From positions 9,205,159 through 9,269,158 of the forward strand of contig CAJINV010000004.1 of assembly GCA_905178155.1 (NCBI GenBank): a DNA stretch of 64,000 nt, written 5' to 3'. This document shows positions 1-13,800 of this stretch, piece by piece (positions within the stretch are counted from its first letter, which is position 1; each line of letters starts with the position of its first letter). Source of the stretch: Amoebophrya sp. A120 (lineage: Eukaryota > Sar > Dinophyceae > Syndiniales > Amoebophryaceae). The notes beneath the pieces were generated by a model. That model was not told the origin of the DNA. It ran no database searches and saw nothing but the letters and a program-made list of their open reading frames with translations. Both the position numbers and the translations under genes were made by a program.

Positions 1-102
1 TCGGTGCTGTGTTGCATACTTCTACACTGATGCTCGATCGCATTTTTTAAGAAAATCTTTTAAATCAATAAAATTCAAATCGCATTTCTGTTCAACAGAA
101 CT

Positions 103-3100
103 ATGAGTCCAAAAAAAAGAATCTTCATGGTGCACCAGTCTGCGCCACAGAGGACAGTGGAGACGATGGACGCGCAAGTAGCCTATCAAATGTAAAAATG
201 TCTGGGTCTGGAAGATTCTGAGACTTGTCATGCATGTTTTGTATTGGCCATGATGTCTGTGATGCATGCCCTAGCATCACAGATTTTTTGAGGGCTTCGC
301 GATGCCTATTCCGCATGACAAATGCCCTCTCCGCGTAGCAAAAATTGCGTTTCCTTTGCTGCTCATGCAATACAGATTTTTTTGGAGTCCAAATTCAGCA
401 TCACCTCAGGGTTCCAGGGTTCCAAATTCAGCATCACAAATTGCATTCTTCCAGACCCAGACATTTTTACATTTGATATAGCCGCGAAGATGACAACTTC
501 AACTCCATCCAGCTGCAGTCCACCCTCCAGCACCTGTAACAAAGGGTCCCCGTCACAAGCAAGTGACCTACAACACGTAGGATCGGCGGGACGGGGTCGT
601 GAAGTAGAGGTGGTTTCGGTTATTTCCTCCACTTCTTCTATGGATGTGTCAGGATCGAAATCAACAAAATCGAAAAATTTGTGATGCATAAAATCGATAC
701 CAGTTGGACCCACAGTTTTCAAGTGGCGCATGACAAACTTCGGGAGCTGCAAAATCCAGTCTGGTGTCGTGCTGTTTGGGCAAAGAAGACTGCTCCTGTC
801 ATGCTGCTCTGGCAACGCGTCTTCTTCCCCTAAACAGGCTTGCAATCGATCTCATTTGCCTTCTCCCCAACACAGGCCTTCCGTGCCCTACATTTTATGC
901 ATTACAAGTTTTTCGATTTCGTCGATTTCGATCCTGACACTCCCATATCTTCCTGCCAAGTACAACCAGCTCCGCAGACCACGGATCAGGAACCAGCAGA
1001 CCAGCAGCACGAGAAGTACTACCAAGATCAAGATGGAACAAATTTTTTCCAGAAGGCTAGTAGTACAACAACGCAGCAAGCCCAAGCCGTCGAGATGTTG
1101 GCAGTCCCCACTGGAGGTGAAAGTGCTGCCACTGCAGCGCGAGGAGAAGGAGGACCTGCTACTCGTGGAGATAAGGAAGATGGCGCGTGTGCAGTCCAAG
1201 TTGTCCGAGCAGGAGTTTCTTCGTCCAACTGTTCGGGCGAAGATTTGCAAGGGCATATCTTCATGCAGGAGGATACAGCACGTCCACATGACATGAACGA
1301 GGATTCCCTGGAGTTGCAACCACACAACAAAATCAAGGGCGCGAAGAACGCGAAGGACAGCAAGACATCCTCCGCGGCCCCAACTACATTTGGCTGTCCT
1401 AGTACAACATCAGCTCTATCTACTACAACTACTACTCGTTCCTCCGCGCTGCGCCCGTCCGCCGCGCGAGTCAGCTTCGTGAGGCAGCGCCTGCAGGAGA
1501 AGCACCAGGAGCGGCTGCGGCAGGCCAAGCTGGTGCCGACATTGCAGCGGTATGTCGCGGCGTGTCTTGCGATGGTGATGGCGTTTTCCTACGGGTGCTG
1601 GTCTTTCTCCAAAAGAACGCTGAACACCGCGGTTGCAGTAGTGAAAAACTTCTGGCGCGAACGAGCGGTCTACTTGGGCTACGTCTACAAGCTGGTCTTC
1701 AACAGCTTCTACTACGTGGAGGTGCTCATCCGGTCATCTTTCTCGTGGGGGAAAAGTGCAGTTTGCGCAGCTTGGGGTTTCATTTGCTCCTTCACAGCTG
1801 ACATCGTCTTTCATCTTCTTCATACAGTACCATCGGGGGCTAGTTCTTCGTGTACTTCTGGTCCTCTGCAAGAAGAGGCACAGGCACAAAAGCCGGGAGC
1901 CGCGGCGAAAAAGCCTTCTTCAAAGATGACTACCAAGCGAAAAATGAAGGGGAAAACGAAAATGATAAACATGGGCGAACAACAAGAAGATCCGTTTTCA
2001 CCACGACAGGCCGGCGGGACAGACACGGCATCAACATCTTCAAACCACGGGCACGATGAAAATCAAGATACCCCTTGTTGCGACGGGACTGTTGTTGTTG
2101 TAACTGTGGTGTGTCCACCACCTCCCGCGAACAACGGTCTTGCAGGCTTTTGGCTTCGACTGCAGCAGGCAGTGATATTTGCAACCACCGCTGGAACAAG
2201 TCAAATTCTTCTGCGAGTAAAAGGTGCAGCGGGGCAAGCGCTGGCTTTTCTGCGCCGAATGCAACTCGTTTACTGCCAACGCTGGAAAAGTAGAGCCAGC
2301 CGGCGGGGGCAGTGGTGGCAAGTGTTTTGCGTTTGCTTATCAAACGGAAAAATCCCCCCTCCCCATATCAAAACGGAATTTCTGATGCTGGATTTGTGTA
2401 CACAAATCAGGTTTGTATTGCAGAGAAGCACTGCGGCCAGATCCCCAGGCTAGGTAGGGGCGTATGGGTCTAGTTGTTCAGCATGGCAAGCGGCTCACTT
2501 TTAGGGCCAACAGCATGACAAATCGCCTCCATAGTGCGGCGGAAGCTTCTGCCCTTGTCTTCTTGCAAGACAAATGTGATTTGTGACCTCAAATCAGCAA
2601 GACAAATTTGCGGAAACATACCTTTTCGATATGGGGAGGGGGGATTTTTACTTTTGATATTGCTTGCGGCTTGTGGAGTTTCTTGCGCTCGTCACGTACC
2701 TCTGTTACAGCTGGGTATGCATTGCAAACATGTCTGGGTCTGGAAGAGTGCATATTTGTCATGCTTGTCTGGCATGACTCTTAAATCTGTCATGCACGTT
2801 ACCCAAGAGAGCCGTTTTGCTGTCATGCAAAAACGCAGTTTGTCATGCAGAATAGGCAACACCTAGAAGCTCAAAAGCTTGTCATGCTGAGCCAGCAGTT
2901 GTGACCTTCATGATACGCCGCCCAGCAACATCACAAGTTTCCAGACCCAGACACTTTTACAATCCATACTGGGACCACTTGTACGACAACTACACCGCGA
3001 CGACGTCCATTTTCTCGTCGTCCATGTGGTACAACAACTACGCCGGGGGTCCAAGGGACGAAGGGAGAAGTACAACCACTACGGTTCTTGAGCACAGAAG

Positions 3101-4589
3101 CAACATGCTGAGTAAAAATTTACATTTTCCCAGCACGTCTCCCTCTCGCTCTCCGAGCAGCTCCTGGAGCGCCACGACGACCTCCGCGAAAGAGATGAAA
3201 ACTAGCAGTAGCACTAGAGGACTCCTGTCTACTAGTACAAAAGGGAGCGAAGAAGCCGAAGGTTTTATTACCTCCCACGGGGGCAGGGGGACGATCACGA
3301 AGACGAACAGGAACAACTACAACCGGAAACAAGCGTCGTGGCTGCAAGTCCTTCCTCATACTGGTGCAGTGGAGAGGACGACGACTGTCGAGGAGGACTG
3401 CCTGCTCGGGGGTGAGCAGCGGAAGGAGCACGAGCAGGCGGTGGAGAACGAGAACAAACGCATCAAACGCAAGGAGCTACTAGTAACCGAAATCCACCAA
3501 GAGCAACACCATCATATTAGCCATCACCAGTACCGCAGCACCACCAAGAGGATTTTTCTGTTTGCGAACGCGGAGAAGATCGCACTCGTGCAGCAAGAAA
3601 GTGGAACCGACGACGACATGGTCGTTGTTGAGCAGGTGCAAGAAGGGCTAACCGACGACGACATGGTCGTTGAGCAGGAGATGCTGGCAGGCGGGCCGGA
3701 TGGTCGTGAAAAACAACTTACTATTTCGGAAGATGAAGATGACACAGCCGTCGCAGCTGCGGAAATGTTTTTGAACACGGCGAGAACAGTATTACAGTGA
3801 AAAATGCCCCCACCCCCAAAGTTGCAAAAAATTGTGATGCGAAGTTTCCGAATGAAAACTTTTTGCCATGCATGAAAGGAGAAGTATGAATGTTTCTGAT
3901 GCACAGTCTAGCTGTGTCTCGCATCGCTTGCATGAGAAGCGCCAGTCTTGCTGGGGTCTTTTGCAATACAAATTTTTGCTATTCACGATTGGAAGCCTGT
4001 GCTGCTGATAGATGCAAGAGGGCAAATGTTTCATTTGGAAAGGTTTGCAATACAAAATGCCACCAGGTGGCATTTTTCATTGTAATAAACAGCAAACTCA
4101 AATCCAGCTGCTGCGGGGGCGCCCGCCCTGGACGAGGTGCTAGGTACCACGCCTGCGTTAGCCGGAAGAACCACCACCACGACGTCTTCGGATGTTGCAG
4201 CCAACAAGGTGCTGGCCAGCAACATGGACAAGAAGGTGCTCGTCAGGGTCAGGCAGTTCGGCGGGAAAGAGGTGTCTGGAACTACTCGTGGTCCTGGGCG
4301 ACGTGCAACAAGATTCAACCGACCTTCTGCAGTAGCTAGTACATCGACCTCCGCGGTGGATGAAGAAGCCTCACGGCGGGCAATAACAATGAGCGCGTTT
4401 CTGCAACAGCAGACGGCAAAAAAGAAACGGGTCGGCGAAAACGAAGAGAAGACGTCGCTGCAGAAACGAACCAAGGAGCAACAAGGCCGCGAAAAACAAA
4501 AGCGAAATTTGAAGGTGCGGATCACTAAGATATGCAATCATGTCTGCTTCTGGGAGAATGCGCGTGTAGTTTGTCGTGGATTTACTTAA
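103..4589 (+). CDS. Putative multi-pass membrane protein, 994 aa, six exons split by five introner-like elements
   Basis: I do not recognise the family. Exons are 103-183, 484-638, 953-2337, 2665-2715, 2974-3789 and 4093-4589, joined by removing five TIR elements plus one copy of each 5-bp flanking repeat. The sum is 2,985 nt, an exact multiple of three. The ATG at 103 is the first after an in-frame stop at 61. Hydrophobic stretches near nt 1535-1600, 1660-1735, 1745-1825 and across the 2337/2665 junction (LRLVEFLALVTYLCYSW) suggest several membrane segments. They are separated by Ser/Thr- and Lys-rich low-complexity sequence. After 2974 the protein is polar and charged, with a repeated TDDDMVV motif near 3610-3680. 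The last ~20 codons before 4589 overlap what looks like a decayed IE-1 left end at 4530, so the true C terminus could differ. Confidence 0.6.
184..478. mobile_element. Introner-like element, family IE-1
   Basis: Starts TATCAAATGTAAAAATGTCT and ends in the inverted complement ..CATTTGATA. Direct repeat TAGCC at 179-183 and 479-483. Removal joins codons GCC|GCG in frame in the 994-aa gene. Confidence 0.9.
639..947. mobile_element. Introner-like element, family IE-3
   Basis: TIRs TATGGATGTGTCAGGATCGA / ..GATCCTGACACTCCCATA. Direct repeat TCTTC at 634-638 and 948-952. Removal restores the frame. Confidence 0.9.
2338..2659. mobile_element. Introner-like element, family IE-4
   Basis: TIRs TATCAAACGGAAAAATCCCC / ..GGGGGATTTTTACTTTTGATA (trimmed). 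Direct repeat TTGCT on both sides. Removal joins the halves of a hydrophobic segment in frame. Nearly identical in its interior to the copy at 16319-16640. Confidence 0.9.
2716..2968. mobile_element. Introner-like element, family IE-1
   Basis: TIRs TATGCATTGCAAACATGTCT / ..AGACACTTTTACAATCCATA. Direct repeat CTGGG on both sides. It leaves only a 51-nt exon between itself and the previous element. Confidence 0.9.
3790..4087. mobile_element. Introner-like element, family IE-9 (single copy here)
   Basis: TIRs TATTACAGTGAAAAATGCC / ..GGCATTTTTCATTGTAATA. Direct repeat AACAG at 3785-3789 and 4088-4092. Removal joins ACA-G|CA-AAC in frame. Confidence 0.88.
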
Positions 4590-4814
4590 CTAGGTATTTT
4601 AGATACATGCACTGGAATGCGCTCAAAGCATCGCAGTTCGTTTATTTGTGAAGGCGTCTCAATGCATACCTTGACCTCCCCCTCGCATGTTGGCTAGAAA
4701 ATATGCATACCTCGCATGGGATTGGGATGAAATAACTCGCTCTACTTTATTTCCTACCCAGACGTGCCGGGCAGCTTCTTGAATTTTGGTGCTCATGCAA
4801 CAGTAGAAAAACAA

Positions 4815-7800
4815 ATGTTCATGTTTTTGTTTGGTCTGTGTTCGACTTCGAGTCGTGAGAGTCAGTTAGCACAAGAAGTACGACGCATAATTCTATATTC
4901 CAAACGACCCAGAGGACAACATGTTTATTGCACATGCATAATCGACCAAAAAAGGCTGGAGTTTTTGCGGACGAGCGCACGCGTCACAGCGCAGAAGAGG
5001 ACGTCGACCGGCGAGGGTACCGGCACATCAGCAAGAAATAAACGTGTTGAACACGAACAAAAGACGTCGACCCGCGAGGGAGCAAGAAATAAACGTGTTG
5101 AACACGAACAAAAACATCTTCAGAAGCAAAAGCAGAAAGTTCATTTCGTCGACGCCTCTGCTGCTGTCGATCACCTGAACGCGCTGGTCGGGGAGCTTCA
5201 AAAGAATAATAATGCGGACGTAATGAACGAAATGATCCAGAACCTTGCCACCCACGCGGGGGAAAATGACGGCGCATTGAAGGACTATCTGGACCACATA
5301 CCGCTGGACGAGCCAAGAGGTCAGGCTCCAGGTGGCGAGCAGTTGATGCATGAGGCCTGCTATGGATTGCAAAAGTATAATCTAGCTATAATTTGAATTT
5401 CACGAAATTATTTTTAGCTCTGCTCAGCATGACAAGAAATCAAGTGGAATTTGTCATTCTGCTTTACCTTCTTGGGAACGCGAACGACATTTGTATATAT
5501 GCATGATTGCGATTAGTACGAGTGTGATACTTTTGCACTGGATACCTGCGTACTGATGGCGTTGGACGAGCAGTTCCCGGATTTGCTGATATGCCTTGCA
5601 AATATGTTTGGGTCGGGAAAGAATGGGATTTGTGATGCAAGATTTCGATCGTGGGAGATGCCAAAACCTGTATTGCACGAGCAGCAAAAAGAGAACTCAG
5701 AGTTTTGCCACCCCTAGAGGGCGCCTCTCATACCGGATAGGCATGAGCATGAAGAAAGCAAGCCTTCGTGTTCGTGATGCAAGCTGTGTTGCTAGCACAT
5801 GCAGTATGTTGGCATGGCGAGTCATGTACAATTTGCATGAAGACACCCTCTCCCCCCCGATCTTCCAGAGAACCTGAACCGAGACATACTTGCAGTTGAT
5901 TGCTGACATCGTGGGACGACAAAGACACTCCTGACAACCTAAATGACGACACTGTTTCGGTCGAACAAGAACATCTAAACCACATCTTCTACACCGAATC
6001 GGTGCCGGAGGGCAGCCCGCCCGATTACTCCGGGGAGGAGGGTGCGAACGGGATTAGATTGGACCGTTTCCGGGATGACGTGGCAAAGTACCAGGAAGCC
6101 GCCTACGGCGCAGTGGATCACGATCCAAATGATAATTTGAAGTTCAATACGGATGTGCCGGACGGGAAGCAATATATGACTCTCCCAGAGGGAGGCTATG
6201 GCTCGCTCAGGTGTTACAATGATTTCAACAGACTGTTAGTACCGGGAATATGAAAGCGGAGTAGAGTTCGATTTGTAATGCAAAAGCCAAAGTCGCTTTG
6301 GCTTTCACTTTCAAAATTTGCATGAAATTTATTTATATTTTTCTATAATCCAATTCGGATTGGAATTATTCCAATCGCGATCTATCGCAGATGTAGCTAG
6401 TATCCTCATAGAACGACGATTTCCTTCGGACGGTCCAAAGTTCAGTAAAATTATCTAGCTAAATTTGCATATGCGAAAAATAGTTGGCCGTGGAGCAGAA
6501 GCTCAATCTGTACCATTTTGGTCGTCATGTCGTAGTCGCGCAAGACAAACGTGACGAGAGGACTGTTCTTTCATTGTAAACTACAGTTCTTAGATGAAGA
6601 AATTGCAACACTTGAGCAGGTGATAGAGGCATGAAGGAGTTTCTCATGGAGGCCCGAGCGAGTATACGGCACGACCCCGGCAATGAGAATGACCTTATCT
6701 TTCCTCCGGAAAATCGAAGAGACAACCAGATCGCTCCCTTTGAACTGAATGAAGACGCGCGAAGGGCCATGCTAGCGGCCTTGATCGAACAATACCCCAA
6801 AAGGTTTGACGGGGGATTTGCAAACGACTTGGATGGACAGACTTCGCCCTTGGAGCATATCAACGACCTCAGTCACTACGTGACGTCGACGAGTCCCAAC
6901 GGGATCGATATTTTATGGGAAAATCCCCCCTTCCCATACTCAAAGCGGAAATTTGTAGTTGCTGACTCTTCGTGTAGTACACAAGTCCATTTATATTGCA
7001 TAACGGGAAACAAGGAAGGGCGCTTTGTAGTTTTCTGTAGGCGGAGATTTCTGTCGTGTCTGTTTAGGCCGGAGAGAAGGCGTCTGTGATGCCAAGCAGA
7101 TGATCATAGGCAGTGCCTCCGACGTAAACAGGGTCGTTAGGATCATCTAGTAGCTCAGATGTAGTTGTTATCCTTATCCTCGCAGCAATACAAAATGATC
7201 CGTGTATAATGCAAAAAATCATGTTACACAAATCTCTGACTCTGATTGAATATGGGGGCGAGGGTAGTGGATTTTTCATCTTCATAATCGAGAAGCTTGA
7301 ACTAAAAGCCGACGTCACCGAAGACCAAGTCCAAGATCTCCTTCGAAGATTCGACGACACAGACGGCAAGTTCCACTGGAACGACGTGGACATGGACGAA
7401 TTTCGCAAGGATTTCTACCACGCCATGCCTATTCCAGAGAAAAGTTGTACGCCCATATCAGCAAGAGGATATATAGAAAAATGATAAAATTATTCGTACA
7501 ATTGGAATAGCGGGTGTTCTTTGATAGTTATATTTTTACGGCACAAAAAACTCCGTGAAGATGCTCGCATGGTATGGGTGTGCTTTTTCATCTTTTTCTC
7601 TTTGATAATGCCCGAGCAGTACCAGAGAGACCACGGGGAATTGTTGCCCTACTACATGCGCAGCCACGAGCAAGTGGACGAAATGGAATTCTCCTCCCAA
7701 TACCTCGCCCTGCCTGCAGAACGCGAAGGCGGAAAGGAGCTGCACGACTTCATCCTGGGCACCGTATCTGAGCAGCCAGTATGGCGCTCTCAAAGAACGT

Positions 7801-10800
7801 TTACATGGATCGCAGCTGGTGCGTAATTTTCTGATGCAAAAAGAACTGCGCGTACGAGCAGAAGAGGGGCGGCAGCTTGTGTGTCTTGTTTCACTACGAT
7901 GCATAGTAACAGACGCGCAAGCTTTTATCGGCATCATTCATTGCATGATTTGGGACAGATTGTACTATCGCTATTGAGCGCCTCGGCCTCCGTATCTTCA
8001 TTATAAATATAGCTTGATGTTGTTGGTGCGGACGAGTGAATGATGTGATACTGATTAGTCGCTCATCTGCGGGGCAAGTCATAATCATATTACCATTATG
8101 ATGTTAAAGAGGTGAGCCGGCTGCCATCTTTTTCCAATGTTAAAGGGGGGAATGGAGGTGCCCCGGCTGCCATCTTTTTCCAATGTTAAAAGGGGGAATG
8201 GAGGTTCCCCGGCTGCCATCTTTTTCCAATGTTAAAAGGGGGAATGGAGGTGCTCCGGACATGGTCCGCCCACCGCGCTTTTTTCCAGTGTTAAGAGGGG
8301 GAATGGAGGTGCCCCGGCTGCCGCCTACCTTTTTCCAATGTTAAAAGGGGGAATGGAGGTGAGCCGGCCGCCATCTTTTTCCAATGTTAAAAGGGGGAAT
8401 GGAGGTGAGCCGGCTGCCATCTTTTTCCAATGTTAAAAGGGGGAATGGAGGTGAGCCGGCTGCCATCTTTTTCCAATGTTCAAAGGGGGGACGGAGGTGA
8501 CCCGTCCGCCATCTTTTTCCAATGTTAAAAGGGGGAATGGAGATGAGCCGGCTGCCATCTTTTTCCAATGTTAAAAGGGGGAATGGAGGTGAGCCGGCTG
8601 CCATCTTTTTCCAATGTTAAAAGGGGGAATGGAGGTGAGCCGGCTGCCATCTTTTTCCAATGTTCAAAGGGGGGACGGAGGTGACCCGTCCGCCATCTTT
8701 TTCCAATGTTAAAAGGGGGAATGGAGATGAGCCGGCTGCCATCTTTTTCCAATGTTAAAAGGGGGAATGGAGGCGATCCGGCTGCCATCTTTTTCCAATG
8801 TTCAAAGGGGGGACGGAGGTGACCCGTCCGCCATCTTTTCCCTCCCAATGTTAAAAAGGGGGAACGGAGGTGAGCCGGCTGCCATCTTTTTCCAATGTTA
8901 AAAGGGGGAATGGAGGCGATCCGGCTGCCGTCGCATCTTTTTCCAATGTCAAAAGGGGGAATGGAGATGCCCCGGCTGCCATCTTTTTCCAATGTTAAAA
9001 GGGGGAATGGAGGTGAGCCGGCTGCCATCAACGCCCGTCGGTTTTGTCTCCTCCTTTATATCAACGCCCGTCGGTTCTGACTCAGGTGGGGCATCCCCCT
9101 CGTCAAAGGGTTCATCCTGATCGGCCATCTTCCGAGATTTTTCGCAAAGTCCGTCGGATCCGTCTCCTTTTATATCCGCGCCCGTCGGCTTTGTCTCCTC
9201 TTTTATATCGGCGCCCTTCGGTTCCTTCCGACCCAGATGGGCCATCTCCCTCCTCAGAGGGTTCATCCTGATCGCCCGCCTTCCGGGATTTTTGACAAAG
9301 TCCGTCGGATCCTTCACGAGCCCCATTCTGCTGCCGAGATTTTTGACAAGCGCCGGCGGTGTCTCCTGCTTTATATCAACACCCGCCGGCCCGACCCATG
9401 TGGGGTGGGCCACGCCATCCCCCTCCTCAAAGTAAGGGCTCATCCTGATCGGCCACCGCGGGTCCACCATGTTCGACCACCCCAAGAGGGGGAGGGGGGG
9501 GGGAAANNNNNNNNNNNNNNNNNNNNNNNNNNNNNNNNNNNNNNNNNNNNNNNNNNNNNNNNNNNNNNNNNNNNNNNNNNNNNNNNNNNNNNNNNNNNNN
9601 NNNNNNNNNNNNNNNNNNNNNNNNNNNNNNNNNNNNNNNNNNNNNNNNNNNNNNNNNNNNNNNNNNNNNNNNNNNNNNNNNNNNNNNNNNNNNNNNNNNN
9701 NNNNNNNNNNNNNNNNNNNNNNNNNNNNNNNNNNNNNNNNNNNNNNNNNNNNNNNNNNNNNNNNNNNNNNNNNNNNNNNNNNNNNNNNNNNNNNNNNNNN
9801 NNNNNNNNNNNNNNNNNNNNNNNNNNNNNNNNNNNNNNNNNNNNNNNNNNNNNNNNNNNNNNNNNNNNNNNNNNNNNNNNNNNNNNNNNNNNNNNNNNNN
9901 NNNNNNNNNNNNNNNNNNNNNNNNNNNNNNNNNNNNNNNNNNNNNNNNNNNNNNNNNNNNNNNNNNNNNNNNNNNNNNNNTTTGGATTCCAAAAAAATCT
10001 GTATTGCATGAGCAGCAAAGGGAGTGTAATTTTTGCTACGCGGAGAGGGCATTTGTCATGCGGAATAGGCATCGCGAGGCCCTCCAAAAATCTGTGATGC
10101 TAGGGCATGCATCACTGACATCATGGCCCAGGTAAAACATGCATGACAAGTCTAAGAATCTTCCAGACCCAGACATTTTTACACTTGATATAGCGTATGA
10201 CGATCCGGACTTCACTCTCCGCACCGAAGATGGACCGAATAACCAACATCTAGCGGAACTCAAGAATCCGGACAAGCAAGAGGCGCTGCTGAGGGCATTG
10301 AAGTTACAGTTCCCTGACAACGCGGCTATACAGGACTTGCAAAACGGAGCGGGTAATCTCGGAAAGGTGGACGACCAGGCTGGGTTCGACTGGAAGGAAG
10401 TGGACGTGCATCAGCTCAAACACGACTTCAAGCATGAGTTCGCGAATGTGCTGGACAGGAACGCTGACGGGCAATTAACCTGGACCGAGATGTGCATCAC
10501 GGGCAAGCGCCACAGTGGCTTTGGAGCCGCGGCCTGCGACGACGACCAGATATCCTGGTCCGAGTGGCCGCTGTCGGACGAAAGTTGGCACCAGATGACC
10601 ACTGCATCATCGGGGACGACCGGAGGTGCATCGACTCACGCCGTCCTGACGAAGGCACAATTCGACAACCTAGAACTGGCCACCCACGACCTCGTGAACC
10701 ACGACGAGCAAGAGACCACACCCCCAGGGGAGTTGAAGATGACGGGGATCGCGAGCGAGCAGGACTGGATGAGGGATGATTATGTTGACCCAGCAGCTCA

Positions 10801-13800
10801 CTCGGGCAAAAATCCTGTTCCACATGAGATGCGAACGTTCCTCGACAAGATGACGGAGACAGGTCGGTCGACACACCATCGCGGCCTCAACGGCGTGGAA
10901 ACGAAGGCCGTGATCGCCTCGCTCGTCGAGCAGGACCCCAGCTTGGTGGACAAGTGGAACCAAGGCTCTCACCCAGTGAACGTGCTGAGAGACAGCAACC
11001 TGAGGCTGACGGACGACATGGTGAGCAAGATCGATTGGAGCAGAATCAGCTTCGATGAGACCAGCAACTTTTACGACGACGTGCAACGCGCCGAACCGCT
11101 GCCCGTCGCGGAGGAAACGGACTTGATTAATGACTTGAAGTTAATGATCGGCGGGGCTCAACAACATGGCATTTTCAATGGTGTCCAAGATACCCTGTTC
11201 ACTCCACAGACCAATTTGCGGGTGGATGGAAATGGTCGTCTCCCGGCCGACATGATTGACGAGAATCATGTGCAGGCCTGGAAGACCCTTCTGCGGAACA
11301 TTGAGAACGTCCCAGGCAACCCGACCTTTCCCGGTGACACCAACAAGGAGGAGTTGATTGCCCGCGTCGACCACTTGATAAAAGCCCACGCGCCCCTGGA
11401 CGCGAACGGGGGCGGGTACGCAAACCACTGGCTGGCCGCGTTGCTGGACGACAACCTCGGTCGCGTCTCGAAGAGCGAGCTGGAAATGCTTGGCGGGTAC
11501 CAACTGCAAAAATGTCTGGGTCTGGAAGAATGCAAACTTCTCATGCATGTTTTCCACACCCCTTGTGGTTTGGAATGCAGGACCTAGCATGACAGAGTCT
11601 GTGAGGTCTCTGCCATGCCTATCCTGCATGAGAAACTCCCTCCCAACTCGGTCGAAAGAGGACCGCTCTTGGCAGTCATGCAACACAGATTTTTGCATGA
11701 TTTGGTTTTAGCATGACAGGTTCCAATCTTCCAGACCCAGACATTTTTGCAATTCGTAGCGGGGCGGACCACACCATACGTCCCGAGGACTGGCTATGGA
11801 TCTGTCAGAGTTGAAATCGACAAAGTTGAAATAATTTGCCATGCATAAATTGCCTGGCATGAAGTGCCTCTGTTGCAGGGGTGGCAAGTGAGGCCGACTG
11901 TCAGCCTGCTTGCGGTCTGCGATAGAGCTGCTACAGTAGCATGACAAAAGGCGTCTCCCTTACCCAAACAGCATGACAAACTGGATTTCGGTTTCACCCA
12001 AATTTGTCATGCGCCACTTGGAAGCTGTGTTACAACTGGCATCCGTTTTATGCATCACAAATCATTTCAACTTTGTCGATTTCAAACCTGACGCTTCCAT
12101 ACTGGCACGGGCCGCAGAAGGTGTGGACCCAGCTCCTGGACACTATGGATACGAACGAGGACGGGATTCTGGATAAAGTTGAAATCGACGGCTATTTCGC
12201 AGCGACCCCGAGTGGCGGAAATACAAATAACGCCATCGAGATCGATACCCCGGCCCCTCCCCTGGTCTATCTGGAGGACCTCGCGGGGCCCAACGCACCA
12301 CAGAGCGGGCTGGCGCCGGCCGCGTTGCAGGGCGTGGCGTCGCCGCAGGGTACAGAGGACTGGATGAAAAGCCCCGCGGTGCCGGTGCCACTCCAGGACA
12401 TTCTGGCGAACACGCGGTCCATGAATGTGATTGAGCCGGGGGAAAAACCGCACCCGTCGTTCACGCCCTTCGAAGAGCGGGCCGCCATCCACGCGCTCGA
12501 GTACCAGCTGCACGCTGCTGCTGCAGCGTATGGGGTTTTCCAACGTTACATTCTCAGCTGTTGCATGAAATTGTAATGCAAGAGCAGCAATATGGAAAGC
12601 AAAGGGGCAAGCTTGCGAGTCTCGCATCACAAATTTGCAACAGAGTTAGATGCTGTTTAGCCCTTCGAGAATTTGTCATGCGAAGCACCTTAATCTTCTG
12701 GCGAGTTATGGGAATTTTGCATGACAAATCATGTAACAGTTGAGAATGTAACAGTTGAGAACGCCATACAGCGTCGCCGTCGCCGCTCGTCGCTGGCGTA
12801 ACTGAGGACAACAAAGCATCGCTGAGGAGAATTGACCTCGGCGACCAGTTGAACCAGGACGACATCACGAAGATCAACACCCTGTTGCACGTATCGATTG
12901 CAAATATGTCTGGGTCTGGAAGACTGCAACTTGTGATGCTGCATCTGGATTCTAAAAAAACTGTGACTTTCTTTGTTGCAATTGCATGAGCAGCAATGGG
13001 AATGTAATTCTTGCTACGCCGCTGAGAGGGCATTTGTCATGCGGATCAGGCATCAAGAAGCCCTCTAATAAAAATCTGTGATGCCAGGGCATGCATCACA
13101 GACAGTATGGCTCACGCAAAACGTGCATGACAAGTCTCAGCACCTTCCAGACCCAGACACATCTGCATTCGATAGCACGTCGACCATACCGACCAGCTGC
13201 CGCCGAAGAGCACAAGTACAATTACCGGGGAGGAGCAGACTGCGGCGCTGGAAGACATGAACGCAAAATGGACCGCTGCCCTCAATCCGACCACAGCCGG
13301 ATATGGCGTTCTCAAATGTTACATTCTCAACTGTTACATGAATTTGTAATGCAAGACTGGCAAAAGTGAAAGGAGGAGGATTGCGCCTTTTGCATTACAG
13401 ATTTGGCGCAGATTTAGATGCTGCTTAGCCCTTCGGAGATCTGTCATGCGAAACAGCTTAATTGTGGCGATCTTGCTGGTAAATTTGCATGACAAATCAT
13501 GTAACAGTTGAGAATGTAACGTTTGAGAGTCTCATACCGGATCCAACTCCTTCGCGAAAGAGTACGGGTTGCAGTGGACGTATGGGTGTGTCAGGATTGA
13601 AATCGTCAAAGTTGAAATAATTTTAGAAAGTAAAATTGGTAATGAATAAAATGCATGCCGCGACGAGGTACGTGTGTTGCAGAGCAGGAAAGTGAGGCCA
13701 ATTGTAAGCCTGTAGTTTGGGGTTAGTGTTAGAGCTCGGGCTGCTAAAGTAGCATGACAAAATCACTCTTCTTTGCCTAAACAGCATGAGAAACTGGATT

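Noticed and set aside
4530-4780. Possible sixth IE-1 copy at the end of the first gene (TATGCAATCATGTCTGC...)
   Set aside because: The left end resembles IE-1, but I found no right end with a matching 5-bp repeat after AAAGA or TAAGA, so it is at best a decayed remnant.
8341-9500. Long minus-strand reading frames through the tandem array and N gap
   Set aside because: The frames exist only because the repeat unit lacks stops in that phase and because N was translated; no non-repeat coding sequence supports them.
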